A DNA stretch of 64,000 nucleotides. Source: Endozoicomonas sp. Mp262 (GTDB taxonomy: Bacteria; Pseudomonadota; Gammaproteobacteria; Pseudomonadales; Endozoicomonadaceae). This document shows, piece by piece, positions 47,525-57,697 of this stretch; positions within the stretch are counted from its first letter, which is position 1, and each line of letters starts with the position of its first letter. The notes under the pieces are model-generated. The model made no database searches. It had not been told where the DNA came from and was given only the letters and a program-made list of their open reading frames with translations. A program made the position numbers and the translations under genes. The DNA lies in the NCBI RefSeq assembly GCF_025643335.1, contig NZ_CP092489.1:890001-954000 (forward strand), in the 5' to 3' direction.

Positions 47525-47553
47525 CCCGGATATTTTATAAATATCCGGGTTAG
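47521..47553. terminator. 33-bp perfect palindrome between convergent genes
   Basis: Arms CTAACCCGGATATTT and AAATATCCGGGTTAG, 15 bp each, with a 3-nt loop. It overlaps the stop of the small membrane protein and lies 20 bp from the dehydrogenase stop, so it may end both transcripts. One arm recurs at 23967-23981, hinting at a repeat family. Confidence 0.65.
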
Positions 47554-47573
47554 AAATGGCCTTACTGATGAAT

Positions 47574-49376
47574 CTAAACCTCCCCAAAGTCCTCTTCTGC
47601 CATATCCAGCAAGTTATCAGGCCCTGACTCTACACAGGATTTATGACCCAGTATTCTTGGCAACAAGCGTTGGAAATAGAAACGGGCTGTCTGTACTTTG
47701 GCCGTATAGAAACCGGCATCTGTCGTACCCTCATCAAGCTTTTCCTTGGCCACCCGAGCCATATCTGCCCAAAAATAAGCCAGGCAGGCATAGCCAGAGT
47801 ACATCAGATAATCCACCGCCGCAGCGCCCACAACCTCACGGTTTTGCATGGCTTGCATGCCAACCTTCATGGTTAGCTTTCCCCACTCTTTATTAAGGGC
47901 TGCCAGGGGGTCAATAAACTCACGGAGTGCTTCATTGTCACTATGAGCCTGGCAAAACTTGTGAACAACCTTGGTGAAGGATTTGAGAGATTCGCCCTGG
48001 GTCATCAACACTTTTCGCCCTAATAAATCCAGGGCCTGTATTCCGGTGGTTCCCTCATACAACATGGAGATGCGGCTATCCCGAACATTTTGCTCCATTC
48101 CCCATTCAGCAATATAACCATGCCCTCCATAACACTGAAGCCCAAGGTTGGCGGCTTCAAATCCTGTTTCCGTCATAAAGGCTTTAACAATAGGGGTCAG
48201 GAAATCCAGTTGCAGCTTGGCCTTTTCTTTTTCATCCTCATCTTTACTATATTGAGAAAGATCCACCAGCCTGGCGGTATAATAAGCCAGCGCCCGGTTG
48301 CCTTCAGTAAAAGCCTTGATGGTCAATAACATTCTGCGGACATCCGGATGAACAATAATCGGATCTGCCGGACCATCAGGATTGGCCGGACCACTCAATG
48401 ACCGGCTTTGCAAACGCTCCCGGGCATATCTCAATGCGCCCTGAAATGCCACTTCCGAATGAGCAAGCCCCTGAATCCCCGTTCCCAGACGAGCAGCATT
48501 CATAAACGTAAACATGCAGTTCAGCCCTTTGTTGGGAGGGCCAATCAAAAAGCCTTTAGCGCCATCAAAATTCATCACACAGGTGGCGTTACCATGAATA
48601 CCCATCTTATGTTCCAGGGAACCACAGCTGACACCATTGCTTTCCTTGCTGATACCGCCACCTTCCGGAAGTCGTTTCGGTACAATGAATAACGAAATGC
48701 CTTTGGTTCCCTTTGGCGCATCGGGCAGACGAGCCAGTACGATATGAACGATGTTTTCGCTCATATCGTGTTCACCGGCCGAAATGAAAATTTTGGTGCC
48801 TGTCACTTTATAAGAGCCGTCGGCATTTGGCTCAGCCTTGGTTCGGAGCATGCCCAGATCAGTACCACAGTGAGACTCGGTCAGGCACATAGTGCCCGTC
48901 CATTCACCGGAAATAAGTTTGGTGAGATAGGTTTGTTTCTGCTCTTCTGTACCATGAGCCTCAAGGGTATTCATAGCTCCGTGGCTTAATCCGGGATACA
49001 TCCCCCAGGACCAATTGGCTTCTCCCATCATCTCACTCAGCACAAGCCCTAAAGAGCTTGGCAAGCCTTGACCACCGTATTCGGCATCGTTCGCAAGGGA
49101 AGGCCAGCCGCCTTCGACAAATTGCGTATAGGCTTCTTTGAAGCCTTCCGGCGTTTTAACGCCATCATCCGTCAAGGTGCAGCCCTGCTCATCTCCAACT
49201 CTGTTTAAAGGTGACAGAACTTGCTCACAAAACTTTGCGCCCTCCTCCAAAATGGCATCCACCATATCGGGTGTTGCTTCTTCCGCACCAGGCAGAGTGG
49301 CATAGTGGTCAGCATACTTCAGAAGGTCATTTCGGACGAAGCGGATGTCTCTAAGAGGCGCTTTGTATTCAGGCAT
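47574..49376 (-). CDS. Acyl-CoA dehydrogenase, long C-terminal-domain type (2)
   Basis: 600 aa, MPEYKAPLRDIRFVRNDLL, collinear with the 44464 paralogue. TMCLTESHCGTDLGMLRTKA and KIFISAGEHDM are the flavin-site blocks, and MLYEGTTGIQALDLLGRK holds the catalytic Glu. It introduces the first double bond in fatty acyl-CoA degradation in the cytoplasm, passing electrons to ETF. A perfect PsrA-like operator lies 56 bp upstream, indicating release from repression by long-chain acyl ligands. Confidence 0.92.
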   Translation of the reverse strand: MPEYKAPLRDIRFVRNDLLKYADHYATLPGAEEATPDMVDAILEEGAKFCEQVLSPLNRVGDEQGCTLTDDGVKTPEGFKEAYTQFVEGGWPSLANDAEYGGQGLPSSLGLVLSEMMGEANWSWGMYPGLSHGAMNTLEAHGTEEQKQTYLTKLISGEWTGTMCLTESHCGTDLGMLRTKAEPNADGSYKVTGTKIFISAGEHDMSENIVHIVLARLPDAPKGTKGISLFIVPKRLPEGGGISKESNGVSCGSLEHKMGIHGNATCVMNFDGAKGFLIGPPNKGLNCMFTFMNAARLGTGIQGLAHSEVAFQGALRYARERLQSRSLSGPANPDGPADPIIVHPDVRRMLLTIKAFTEGNRALAYYTARLVDLSQYSKDEDEKEKAKLQLDFLTPIVKAFMTETGFEAANLGLQCYGGHGYIAEWGMEQNVRDSRISMLYEGTTGIQALDLLGRKVLMTQGESLKSFTKVVHKFCQAHSDNEALREFIDPLAALNKEWGKLTMKVGMQAMQNREVVGAAAVDYLMYSGYACLAYFWADMARVAKEKLDEGTTDAGFYTAKVQTARFYFQRLLPRILGHKSCVESGPDNLLDMAEEDFGEV

Positions 49377-49431
49377 AACTCTACCTCTGCAGTCTTATGA
49401 TTATTAGTAATATTAGAGAGTATAGCAGCGA

Positions 49432-49449
49432 TTCAAACGTACGTTTGAA
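49432..49449 (-). promoter_or_regulatory. PsrA/FadR-type fatty-acid operator
   Basis: TTCAAACGTACGTTTGAA is a perfect 18-bp palindrome and contains the PsrA core CAAAC-N4-GTTTG known from Pseudomonas. It lies 56 bp before the acyl-CoA dehydrogenase start. A further CTACGTTTAAAAAACG follows. Confidence 0.75.
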
Positions 49450-49912
49450 ACCTACGTTTAAAAAACGAGTTTGTCAACTTTTGTTACATATCGATATCTT
49501 TTATTGGTAGTTAGCTATAGGTTCGACACATTCAGCCAGGGCAGATAGCATTACCAATAACAGGGAAAATATATATTTCTTACATGGGCAGCCCCCCAAT
49601 ACACGCTAAAAATAAAGGGCTTGTGGGGTAAATAAAGCGAAACAGCGGTTGCAGAAACAAGCAAAACTCCACATTATAAATCAATGGAGCACAACAATCT
49701 TTGCCATTCTGTAGATCAATAATGGTTTAACTCGCCACTATTGTCTGATGTCAGCCATGGATACAGGCAGTCAGCCCTGGCCCTCTTCCCGGTGCCCCTG
49801 TGCTCTGTAACCATATGATATTCACAGGGGAAAAGAGGCCTGCATTTGGATTCTGCCGGTGTACTAGGGGCTCAGGTATCGAATACTATTTTATTACAGG
49901 GCGGGTAAAGGC
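49450..49912 (+). other. Gap between the fadE-like gene and prkA
   Basis: About 460 bp. It contains the PsrA site at its left end and the prkA upstream region. A weak stem (CCCCCC with GTGGGG near 49592-49627) is the only structure seen. A 70-codon frame starting at 49800 overlaps prkA out of frame and looks non-coding. Confidence 0.4.
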
Positions 49913-51835
49913 ATGGATATTTTCAATAATTACCAACAAAGATACCAATCAAAGCAACAAGAAGAACTATCCATTCAGGAATACCTTGAACTCTGCAAAA
50001 AAGATCCAGTGACCTATGCCAACGCAGCAGAAAGAATGCTGACCGCCATAGGTGAACCGGAAATGGTGGACACTTCACGAGACCAAAGACTCAGCCGCAT
50101 ATTTTCAAATAAACTCATCAAACGCTACCCCGCCTTCTCAGAGTTTTATGGCATGGAAGAAGCCATTGAGCAAATAGTCTCTTATTTCAGGCATGCCGCT
50201 CAGGGGCTGGAAGAAAAGAAGCAGATTCTTTATTTACTGGGTCCGGTTGGCGGGGGGAAATCATCCCTGGCAGAACGACTGAAGGCATTAATGGAAAAAG
50301 TACCGTTCTATGCCATTAAGGGTTCTCCTGTATTTGAGTCGCCACTAGGTCTGTTTAACCCCGAGGAAGATAGCAAAATACTGGAGCAGGAATACGGAAT
50401 ACCTGATCGTTACCTGCGGAGCATTATGTCACCCTGGGCAGTTAAACGACTCCATGAGTATGGCGGTGATATCAGCAAATTCCGGGTCATTAAAATTCAT
50501 CCCAGCATACTGGATCAGGCAGCTATCGCAAAAACAGAACCCGGTGATGAAAACAACCAGGATATTTCCAGCCTGGTTGGAAAAGTAGACATCCGGCAGC
50601 TAGAAGAATACTCACAGGACGACCCTGATGCCTACAGTTTCTCCGGTGCTCTTTGCCGCGCCAATCAGGGGCTTATGGAGTTTGTTGAAATGTTCAAGGC
50701 TCCCATAAAAGTCCTGCATCCTCTATTAACGGCAACCCAGGAAGGAAACTACAACAGCACTGAGGGGATGGGAGCCATTCCTTTTGACGGCGTGATTCTT
50801 GCCCATTCCAATGAGTCTGAATGGCAATCTTTCCGTAATAATAAAACCAATGAAGCGTTTATCGACCGCGTCAATATTGTCAAAGTACCCTACTGTACCC
50901 GAATCACTGAAGAGATTCATATTTACGAAAAACTGCTGATAAACAGTTCGCTAAAAAACGCTCCTTGTGCCCCGGATACCCTTGATATGCTGGCAAAATT
51001 CTCGGTGTTATCCCGAGTAAAAGAGCCTGATAATTCCAACGTATACTCCAAGATGAGAGTCTATGATGGGGAAAGCCTGAAGGATACCGACCCCAATGCC
51101 AAGCCTTTACAGGAGTACAAAGATGCGGCGGGTGTTGATGAAGGAATGGAAGGGCTATCTACCCGTTTTGCGTTCAAAATTCTTTCCAAAGTCTTTAACT
51201 TTGACCCCACAGAAATTGCCGCCAATCCTGTCCACCTTCTGTACGTTCTGGAGCAACAGATAGAACAGCATCAATTTCCCAAGGAGACCCAGGAGCGCTA
51301 TCTTCGCTATGTGAAAGAGTATCTTGCGCCAAAATATATTGAATCCCTTGGCAAGGAAATTCAGACCGCTTATCTGGAGTCATACTCTGAATACGGCCAG
51401 AATATTTTTGACCGGTATATTACTTACGCCGACTTCTGGATACAGGATCAGGAATACCGGGACCCTGAAACAGGCGATATTCTTGATCGTGTTGCGATTA
51501 ATGACGAACTGGAAAAAATAGAGAAGTCAGCCAATATTGCTAACCCCAAGGATTTCCGCAACGAAGTGGTTAACTTTGTTCTGCGTGCCAGAGCTAACAA
51601 CAAAGGCAAGAATCCAAGCTGGCTCAGCTATGAAAAAATGCGAACCGTCATTGAGAAAAAGATGTTCTCAAATACTGAAGACTTACTGCCCGTTATTTCC
51701 TTCAATGCCAAAGGCAGTCAGGAAGACCAGCGTAAACACAATGAGTTTGTGAAGCGGATGGTGGAACGGGGCTATACTGAAAAGCAAGTCAGACTGCTCT
51801 CTGAGTGGTATATTCGGGTTAGAAAATCTCAGTAA
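49913..51835 (+). CDS. prkA: PrkA/YeaG serine protein kinase (AAA+ type)
   Basis: 640 aa. It has an AAA+ N-terminal domain with Walker A LLGPVGGGKSSLAERLK, then the PrkA-specific region FEMFKAPIKVLHPLLTATQEGNY (here VEMFKAPIK), and a C-terminal PrkA domain. The family is linked to nutrient-stress adaptation and, in Bacillus, to sporulation control. It starts at an ATG with GGGTAAAGG upstream. First gene of the conserved prkA-yeaH-spoVR operon. Confidence 0.95.
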   Translation: MDIFNNYQQRYQSKQQEELSIQEYLELCKKDPVTYANAAERMLTAIGEPEMVDTSRDQRLSRIFSNKLIKRYPAFSEFYGMEEAIEQIVSYFRHAAQGLEEKKQILYLLGPVGGGKSSLAERLKALMEKVPFYAIKGSPVFESPLGLFNPEEDSKILEQEYGIPDRYLRSIMSPWAVKRLHEYGGDISKFRVIKIHPSILDQAAIAKTEPGDENNQDISSLVGKVDIRQLEEYSQDDPDAYSFSGALCRANQGLMEFVEMFKAPIKVLHPLLTATQEGNYNSTEGMGAIPFDGVILAHSNESEWQSFRNNKTNEAFIDRVNIVKVPYCTRITEEIHIYEKLLINSSLKNAPCAPDTLDMLAKFSVLSRVKEPDNSNVYSKMRVYDGESLKDTDPNAKPLQEYKDAAGVDEGMEGLSTRFAFKILSKVFNFDPTEIAANPVHLLYVLEQQIEQHQFPKETQERYLRYVKEYLAPKYIESLGKEIQTAYLESYSEYGQNIFDRYITYADFWIQDQEYRDPETGDILDRVAINDELEKIEKSANIANPKDFRNEVVNFVLRARANNKGKNPSWLSYEKMRTVIEKKMFSNTEDLLPVISFNAKGSQEDQRKHNEFVKRMVERGYTEKQVRLLSEWYIRVRKSQ

Positions 51836-51854
51836 ATGTCGCCAGGACGCGACC

Positions 51855-51869
51855 GGGGGTTCCGCCCCC
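51855..51869 (+). promoter_or_regulatory. GC-rich intercistronic hairpin between prkA and yeaH
   Basis: GGGGG and CCCCC pair across a 5-nt loop in the 59-bp gap. No T-run follows, so it is more likely an RNA-stability or processing element than a terminator. Confidence 0.45.
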
Positions 51870-51894
51870 TACAACTAACACAGGGAGCGTGTAA

Positions 51895-53172
51895 ATGAGC
51901 ATTATCATCGATCGCCGCCTCAACGGTAAAAATAAAAGTACAGTGAACCGCCAGCGTTTTCTGGATCGTTACCGTAAGCACATAAAAAAAGCCGTATCAG
52001 AGGCTGTAAACAAACGCTCCATCACTGATGTTGAGTCAGGCAGCCAGGTTACCATTCCCCGCAAAGACCTTTCGGAACCCTTTTTCCGGCATGGCCAGGG
52101 TGGACATCACAAACAGGTTCACCCCGGTAATAAAGAATTTACCGCTGGTGATCGTATTAAACGCCCAAGTGGCGGTAAAGGTGGCAAGGGTGGCGCGGGG
52201 AAAGCCAGCAACAAAGGAGAAGGAATAGACGACTTCTCTTTTCAGATTAACCACGACGAATTTCTGGAATACATGTTTGATAACCTGGAGTTGCCAAACC
52301 TGGTTCGGAAACAGCTGCAGGACGCCACTGAATTCAAGTATGTACAGGCCGGCTTTAACAATGACGGTTCTCCGGACCGCCTTAATGTTATCCGATCCCT
52401 GAAGTCCGCTCATGCCCGAAGAATTGCATTATCCGGGAAGGACCGGCGGGAAATTCGAGCCCTGAAAAAAGAACTCAGGGAAATGGAGGTCAGCCCTGAT
52501 GAAACCGATATGGAGAAAGCGGAACAATTAAGGGCACGAATCAAAGAGCTCAATAGTAAACTCAAACGCCTGCCCTTTATTGACGACTTTGACCTGAAAT
52601 ACAACAATTTGATCCGGGTACCATCTCCCAGCAATAAAGCCGTAATGTTCTGCGTTATGGATGTTTCTGGCTCCATGACCCAGGAAATCAAGGATATGGC
52701 CAAACGCTTCTTTATCCTGCTCTATCTGTTCCTGCAAAGAAGTTATAAACAGATAGAAGTGGTATTTATTCGTCATCACACCGCCGCCAAGGAAGTTGAT
52801 GAGGATGACTTCTTCTATTCACGGGAAACGGGGGGAACCATTGTTTCAAGCGCCCTGGAAATGACCCGGGACGTTATTGAAAAACGGTATAGCCCTACCG
52901 ACTGGAATATTTATGTGGCACAGGCCTCCGATGGCGATAACTGGGAAGGGGATTCATCAGTTTGTTCAAAAATTCTCACTGAGCAAATAATGCCAAAGGT
53001 TCAGTATTTTTCTTACGTAGAGATTACCGACCGTGCCCATCAAAATCTCTGGCGTGAATACCAGTCTGTTGCAGAAGCATTCCCGGAAACATTTGCTATG
53101 CAGCAAATCAAAACACCTGATGACATTTATCCGGTATTCCGACGCTTATTTGAGAAAAAGGAGCATGCATGA
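51895..53172 (+). CDS. yeaH: YeaH/YhbH (DUF444) family protein
   Basis: 425 aa. It has the N-terminal [23 protein letters not shown], a Gly-rich basic linker ([18 protein letters not shown]) and a C-terminal von Willebrand-like domain with the MIDAS motif [11 protein letters not shown]. It is the usual partner of PrkA and SpoVR in stress adaptation. It starts at an ATG with AGGGAG upstream, and the last codons overlap the spoVR start by 4 bp (ATGA). Confidence 0.95.
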   Translation: MSIIIDRRLNGKNKSTVNRQRFLDRYRKHIKKAVSEAVNKRSITDVESGSQVTIPRKDLSEPFFRHGQGGHHKQVHPGNKEFTAGDRIKRPSGGKGGKGGAGKASNKGEGIDDFSFQINHDEFLEYMFDNLELPNLVRKQLQDATEFKYVQAGFNNDGSPDRLNVIRSLKSAHARRIALSGKDRREIRALKKELREMEVSPDETDMEKAEQLRARIKELNSKLKRLPFIDDFDLKYNNLIRVPSPSNKAVMFCVMDVSGSMTQEIKDMAKRFFILLYLFLQRSYKQIEVVFIRHHTAAKEVDEDDFFYSRETGGTIVSSALEMTRDVIEKRYSPTDWNIYVAQASDGDNWEGDSSVCSKILTEQIMPKVQYFSYVEITDRAHQNLWREYQSVAEAFPETFAMQQIKTPDDIYPVFRRLFEKKEHA

Positions 53173-54674
53173 GTCCGCCTTTATCCACCGGCTCCGAGTG
53201 GACTTTTGATCTTATTGAAAAATATGACCAGGAGTTAGCCCGGATTGCCGGTCAGTTCCGGCTGGACACCTATCCGAATCAAATAGAAATCATTAGCTCC
53301 GAGCAAATGATGGATGCCTACTCCTCTACAGGTATGCCCCTGATGTATCACCACTGGAGTTTTGGCAAACACTTTTTACAGACCCAGCAAAACTATCAAC
53401 GGGGTCGAATGGGGCTGGCTTACGAAATAGTCATCAACTCTAACCCATGCATTGCCTATCTTATGGAAGAAAACACCATGGCAATGCAGGCACTGGTTTT
53501 AGCCCATGCCTCCTATGGACATAATTCTTTTTTTAAAGGCAACTACCTTTTCCAGACCTGGACAGATGCTGACTCCATTATCGACTATTTGCTCTTTGCC
53601 AAAAACTACATTGGCCACTGTGAAGAAAAACATGGAGTTGAAGCGGTAGAGGATATCCTTGATGCCTGCCATACCCTAATGAACCAGGGTGTTAACCGGT
53701 ACCTTCGCCCTCGTCCCCTCTCACCTGAGCAGGAACAGGCAAGGCTGGAAGAAAGGGCAGAATATATCCAAAGAAACCTCAATGAGATTTGGAGTACAAT
53801 TCCCAAAGCGCCAGAACAAATAGAGGAAAAAAAGGAACGCTTCCCTAAAGACCCGGAAGAAAACATTCTTTACTTTCTAGAGAAGAATGCTCCCCTCCTG
53901 GATACCTGGCAGAGGGAAATCATCAGAATTGTCCGAAAAATAGCCCAGTATTATTATCCGCAACGACAAACCCAGGTAATGAATGAGGGTTGGGCATGCT
54001 TTTGGCACTATCACCTGCTTCATGAGCTATACAAAGAAGACAAGGTGACCGATGGTTTTATGATGGAGTTTTTACATTCTCACTCCAGCGTGATTTATCA
54101 GCCTGAATTTGATAACCCACACTATAGCGGTATTAACCCTTATGCTTTAGGGTTCAATATATTTCAGGACATCCGCAGGATCTGTGAAGCACCCACTCCT
54201 GAAGATAAATTATGGTTTCCGGATATAGCGGGCAGTGATTGGTTAGAAGCAGTTCACTTTGCTATGAAGAATTTCAAAGATGAAAGTTTTATTTTACAGT
54301 TTCTTTCCCCAAAAGTAATGAGAGATATGCACCTTTTTTCTATCACGGATGACGAGGGCAAATCCTATCTTGAAATTGACGCTATCCATGATGACAGTGG
54401 CTATAAAGCCATTCGTGAAGCCCTCGCCAAACAATACAATATCGGAGAGCAGGAACCAAATATTCAAGTCTATGACGTAGATATTCGCGGCGACCGTAAA
54501 CTGACCCTGAGACACTTTCAGCATCAAGGGCGCCCCCTTGATAATAATACAAGGGAATTACTCAAGCATATTCATAAATTATGGCAGTTCGATATAGAGT
54601 TACAGTCCGTTGATAATGGCCATATTCGCACCAGACATCATTGTCCTGAACCTGGAAACGTAAAGAAAAAGTAA
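53169..54674 (+). CDS. SpoVR/YcgB family protein
   Basis: 501 aa. SpoVR hallmarks include [41 protein letters not shown], and [17 protein letters not shown], with His and Glu residues that suggest a metal site. Its biochemical function is not settled. It overlaps yeaH by 4 bp, giving translational coupling, and is the last gene of the operon. Confidence 0.95.
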   Translation: MSPPLSTGSEWTFDLIEKYDQELARIAGQFRLDTYPNQIEIISSEQMMDAYSSTGMPLMYHHWSFGKHFLQTQQNYQRGRMGLAYEIVINSNPCIAYLMEENTMAMQALVLAHASYGHNSFFKGNYLFQTWTDADSIIDYLLFAKNYIGHCEEKHGVEAVEDILDACHTLMNQGVNRYLRPRPLSPEQEQARLEERAEYIQRNLNEIWSTIPKAPEQIEEKKERFPKDPEENILYFLEKNAPLLDTWQREIIRIVRKIAQYYYPQRQTQVMNEGWACFWHYHLLHELYKEDKVTDGFMMEFLHSHSSVIYQPEFDNPHYSGINPYALGFNIFQDIRRICEAPTPEDKLWFPDIAGSDWLEAVHFAMKNFKDESFILQFLSPKVMRDMHLFSITDDEGKSYLEIDAIHDDSGYKAIREALAKQYNIGEQEPNIQVYDVDIRGDRKLTLRHFQHQGRPLDNNTRELLKHIHKLWQFDIELQSVDNGHIRTRHHCPEPGNVKKK

Positions 54675-55052
54675 GGTAGTTGTATTCAATTATTGACGAA
54701 TAAACCTTGATAGTATGATCGTTGAAATAATCATCACTAATCTAATACTGGCTAGTTTTACAGGAATTTGATTCCACCACTAACAAAACTGTTTCCCTGG
54801 GCAGCATTTTCACTTTACGTTACCCCTTCATTGCTACGTTCATATCAACCACAAGCCATTGACGGCTATCAGTTTGATAATATAGTAAGCAAGCGATTAA
54901 TAATAAATACTCTATTGTGGGTATCTTATTAGAAATTCAATAATGTTTCAGTTTTAATACTTCCATCATTTAAATGCTTCATGTATAAATACATGTACTA
55001 AATCTCGTCTATTCAAATCTGGAATCACGAGTCACATTAGGGAGTTACCTAG
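54675..55052 (+). other. Gap upstream of the H-NS-like gene
   Basis: About 378 bp, A+T-rich, with a palindrome CATGTATAAATACATG at 54980-54995 about 60 bp before the gene. This would suit autoregulation by a protein that binds curved A+T-rich DNA. No gene seen. Confidence 0.45.
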
Positions 55053-55484
55053 ATGAACATTTTTGATGAAGTTCTTCATCGTTTAAGCAGCAAAACACGC
55101 ATTCGCCAACTGTTCAAAGACGCTCACGTCTCAGATCTGGAACGTGTCATCTCCAGAATGAGAAGTGTTCTGGAAGAAAAGCAGAATGCCCGTGAAAAAG
55201 AAGAAGAAAAGCGCCAGGTAAAACTGGAAAGCATTGAAGCCATTAAACAAATAATGGCTGATCGCGGCGTATCCATGGGTGACCTGGGATTAGGTGAAGA
55301 AACAACATCCAAACGTCGTCGTAATATTCAGAAGTACACTTTCCAGTACGAAACTGAAACCGGTGACCAGGCTCAGTGGGAAGGCGCAACAACTGGCCGT
55401 CTGCCAAGAGAATTCCAGTCCTATCTGGAACGCACTGGCAAAAAGCGCATGGACTGCGTAATCGAAGCTCAAGACGAAGCTTAA
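55053..55484 (+). CDS. H-NS-family nucleoid protein
   Basis: 143 aa. The N-terminal half is a coiled-coil oligomerisation region (VISRMRSVLEEKQNAREKEEEKR). The C-terminal half resembles the H-NS DNA-binding domain: YETETGDQAQWEGATTGRLP corresponds to the usual Y..ENG..KTW.GQGR.P, with TGR in the place of the AT-hook-like QGR. The tail (REFQSYLERTGKKRMDCVI) is longer than in enterobacterial H-NS. It would silence A+T-rich DNA such as the islands at 3.6-7.6 and 24.2-27.9 kb. The start has GGGAG upstream. Confidence 0.8.
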   Translation: MNIFDEVLHRLSSKTRIRQLFKDAHVSDLERVISRMRSVLEEKQNAREKEEEKRQVKLESIEAIKQIMADRGVSMGDLGLGEETTSKRRRNIQKYTFQYETETGDQAQWEGATTGRLPREFQSYLERTGKKRMDCVIEAQDEA

Positions 55485-55493
55485 CAGTTATTT

Positions 55494-55559
55494 ATGACCT
55501 GAGAGTTACCCGTACATCATTTCAATAAGTTTGATATACAAGTGTTGCGCTCAGGTCAT
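55494..55559. repeat. 10-bp inverted repeat after the H-NS-like gene
   Basis: ATGACCTGAG and CTCAGGTCAT, perfect, are separated by 46 bp. The right arm abuts the phoR stop and is followed by a T-rich run on the plus strand. It may act as a long-loop terminator for the H-NS-like gene. Confidence 0.45.
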
Positions 55560-56894
55560 TTATTTATTTTCATGACTCACCGAAGCAACAGAAGAAAAAC
55601 GGTTTTCGGGAAAATGACATATAAAACAACTACCCTGCCCCGGATGGCTGGAAATCGTTAACCATCCATCATGCCTTAGCAATACATGCTTAACAATCGC
55701 CAGCCCCAGCCCCGTTCCACCAGACTCAAGACTTCGTCCTTTATCAACTCTATAAAAGCGCTCTGTCAACCTGGGAATATGAACCGGGTCAATCCCCACG
55801 CCATTATCTTCAACACTAATACAACATTCCTGATTTTTTACTTTTACTCCAATGTGAATGACCCCGCCCGCCTGAGTGTATCGCACGGCGTTAAATACAA
55901 GATTTGATAAAGCACTGCGCAGCTCACTTTGGCTTCCCTTTAAGTAGATACCCTTTACCCCCTCTAATGTAATCTCATGATCATCACTTCCACTTAATGA
56001 CCTGGCATCATCGGCAACCTGGTTTAACAGTTCTTCCAGCTTTACCGGGTTTGACTCACAGGAAGTCGCAGACTCCAGGCGTGAAAGTAGCAATAAATCT
56101 GCCACCAGATTTTTCATTCTGGCTGATTGCTGCTGCATTCTTTTTAACGCCTTGCACCACATAGGTGACAAGGATTCTTCTATATCTGCATTATCCAACA
56201 GGGTTTCCAGATACCCAGCTATTACCGTAAGTGGTGTTCTTAGTTCATGGGAAACATTGGCCACAAAATCTTTTCGCATGGTTTCTAACTGATTGATTCG
56301 GGTAATATCCCGAATAAACAACAATCGACTTCCCATGCCATAAATCGTAATGTTGATCTGCAACTGCCTTTCGGTATTAACCGGTGAAGCCAGTTCTATC
56401 GCCTCTTCGTAACGACCCGAGTCAAAATAATCCAAAAACGAGGGATCGCGAACCAGGTTCGTCAATAATTGGCCTCTATCCCCAGGCATTTTCAAACCCA
56501 ATAAATCTCCTGCCGCGCGATTCCACCACTCCAGACCGCCATTGTTATCCGCCATAACAATGCCGTCTTCCAGGGCAGCCGTTGACTCCTGTATACGATC
56601 AATAACTCCCTGCAAACGCTCATGGGAACCCTTCTGTCGCTTTTGAATCCGGTAAATACCATCGAAGATGGCACCCCATAAACCACGGCTTTCCGGAGGC
56701 TCTAATTCACTAACAGCTGTTTTTTCCAGCCAAGTCAACAGACGAAACAATTGACTCAGGCTCCACAATAGATAAACAGCCAGGACAAGTGTTATCCCCA
56801 GTAAAACATGCCCCAGCCCCCATCCAATGAAGGTCCCTATTGCCAGGCCCAGCAATAGTCTGCCCAGCAATAGTGATCTGGAATAAGTGATCAC
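55560..56894 (-). CDS. phoR: Phosphate-regulon sensor histidine kinase
   Basis: About 444 aa from the GTG at 56894, which has a strong G-run ribosome site and lies 10 bp after phoB. An ATG upstream in this frame lies inside phoB and is rejected. Two N-terminal helices (LLLGRLLLGLAIGTFIGWGL) are followed by a PAS domain (EDGIVMADNNGGLEWWNRAA), HisKA (DFVANVSHELRTPLTVIAGY) and ATPase motifs (NLVFNAVRYT, DNGVGIDP, GGTGLGLAIVKH). It phosphorylates PhoB under phosphate limitation. Confidence 0.94.
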   Translation of the reverse strand: MITYSRSLLLGRLLLGLAIGTFIGWGLGHVLLGITLVLAVYLLWSLSQLFRLLTWLEKTAVSELEPPESRGLWGAIFDGIYRIQKRQKGSHERLQGVIDRIQESTAALEDGIVMADNNGGLEWWNRAAGDLLGLKMPGDRGQLLTNLVRDPSFLDYFDSGRYEEAIELASPVNTERQLQINITIYGMGSRLLFIRDITRINQLETMRKDFVANVSHELRTPLTVIAGYLETLLDNADIEESLSPMWCKALKRMQQQSARMKNLVADLLLLSRLESATSCESNPVKLEELLNQVADDARSLSGSDDHEITLEGVKGIYLKGSQSELRSALSNLVFNAVRYTQAGGVIHIGVKVKNQECCISVEDNGVGIDPVHIPRLTERFYRVDKGRSLESGGTGLGLAIVKHVLLRHDGWLTISSHPGQGSCFICHFPENRFSSVASVSHENK

Positions 56895-56904
56895 TCGCCC
56901 CCCC

Positions 56905-57594
56905 TTACAACTTGGTGGAAAAACGGTATCCTGTGCCCCTGACGGTTTGTATATATCCCTCGTAACCACTACCAAGTGACTTTCTCAGTCGTCGAATATG
57001 AACATCAACGGTTCGCTCTTCAACATATACATTACCGCCCCAGACCTGATCCAGTAGCTGACTTCGGGAGTAAGCCCGCTCCTGATGCGTCAAAAAAAAC
57101 TGTAACAAACGGTACTCTGTCGGACCGATTTCTGCCGCCTCGCCATCAATGCTGACCCGGTGGCTTACCGGATCCAGCTTTAACCCCTTGATGACAATGG
57201 CTGACTGCCCATCAGATACTCCACTTCTTCTAAGAACCGCCTTTAACCTGGCGATCAACTCCCGGGGTGAAAATGGCTTGGTAATATAATCATCCGCCCC
57301 TGTTTCAAGTCCACGAATTTTATGGTCCTCCTCACCTTTTGCCGTCAACATAACAATGGGTATTTCAGAGGTCATTTCACTTCGCTTTAATCGCCTTGCC
57401 AATTCAATGCCGGATATATCCGGCAACATCCAGTCAAGTAACACCAGATCCGGCTTCTGGTCCACAATTTTAGCATGGGCTTCCCTGGCATCTGCTGCTT
57501 CAATACAATCGAAACCCGCCATTTCCAGGCTTATAGCTACCATTTCCCTGATGGGTTCTTCATCATCAACAATCAGAATTTTTTTTGCTGACAT
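56905..57594 (-). CDS. phoB: Phosphate-regulon response regulator
   Basis: 229 aa from the ATG at 57594 ([18 protein letters not shown]). A 28-residue upstream extension is not conserved. The receiver has [12 protein letters not shown] (phospho-Asp) and TKPFSPREL. The OmpR-type winged helix has [19 protein letters not shown]. It activates phosphate-scavenging genes. It is upstream of phoR in one operon, and a Pho-box-like sequence lies 56 bp before its start, consistent with autoregulation. Confidence 0.96.
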   Translation of the reverse strand: MSAKKILIVDDEEPIREMVAISLEMAGFDCIEAADAREAHAKIVDQKPDLVLLDWMLPDISGIELARRLKRSEMTSEIPIVMLTAKGEEDHKIRGLETGADDYITKPFSPRELIARLKAVLRRSGVSDGQSAIVIKGLKLDPVSHRVSIDGEAAEIGPTEYRLLQFFLTHQERAYSRSQLLDQVWGGNVYVEERTVDVHIRRLRKSLGSGYEGYIQTVRGTGYRFSTKL

Positions 57595-57649
57595 GATTTT
57601 ACCTTTCCCGATAATAATTATTACGACGTCAAGGAGAGTACACCCCTTA

Positions 57650-57671
57650 AATGTTACAGCCAGATGACAAG
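57650..57671 (-). promoter_or_regulatory. Putative Pho box of phoBR
   Basis: On the minus strand TGTCATCTGGC is followed directly by TGTAACAT, giving two TGTCA-like units 11 bp apart, the spacing of a Pho box. The second unit deviates from consensus. Confidence 0.55.
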
Positions 57672-57697
57672 TCCTCAAGACCGATTATCCAGACTAT

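Noticed and set aside
49800-50012. 70-aa frame before prkA
   Set aside because: It overlaps the prkA start out of frame and has no protein-like composition.
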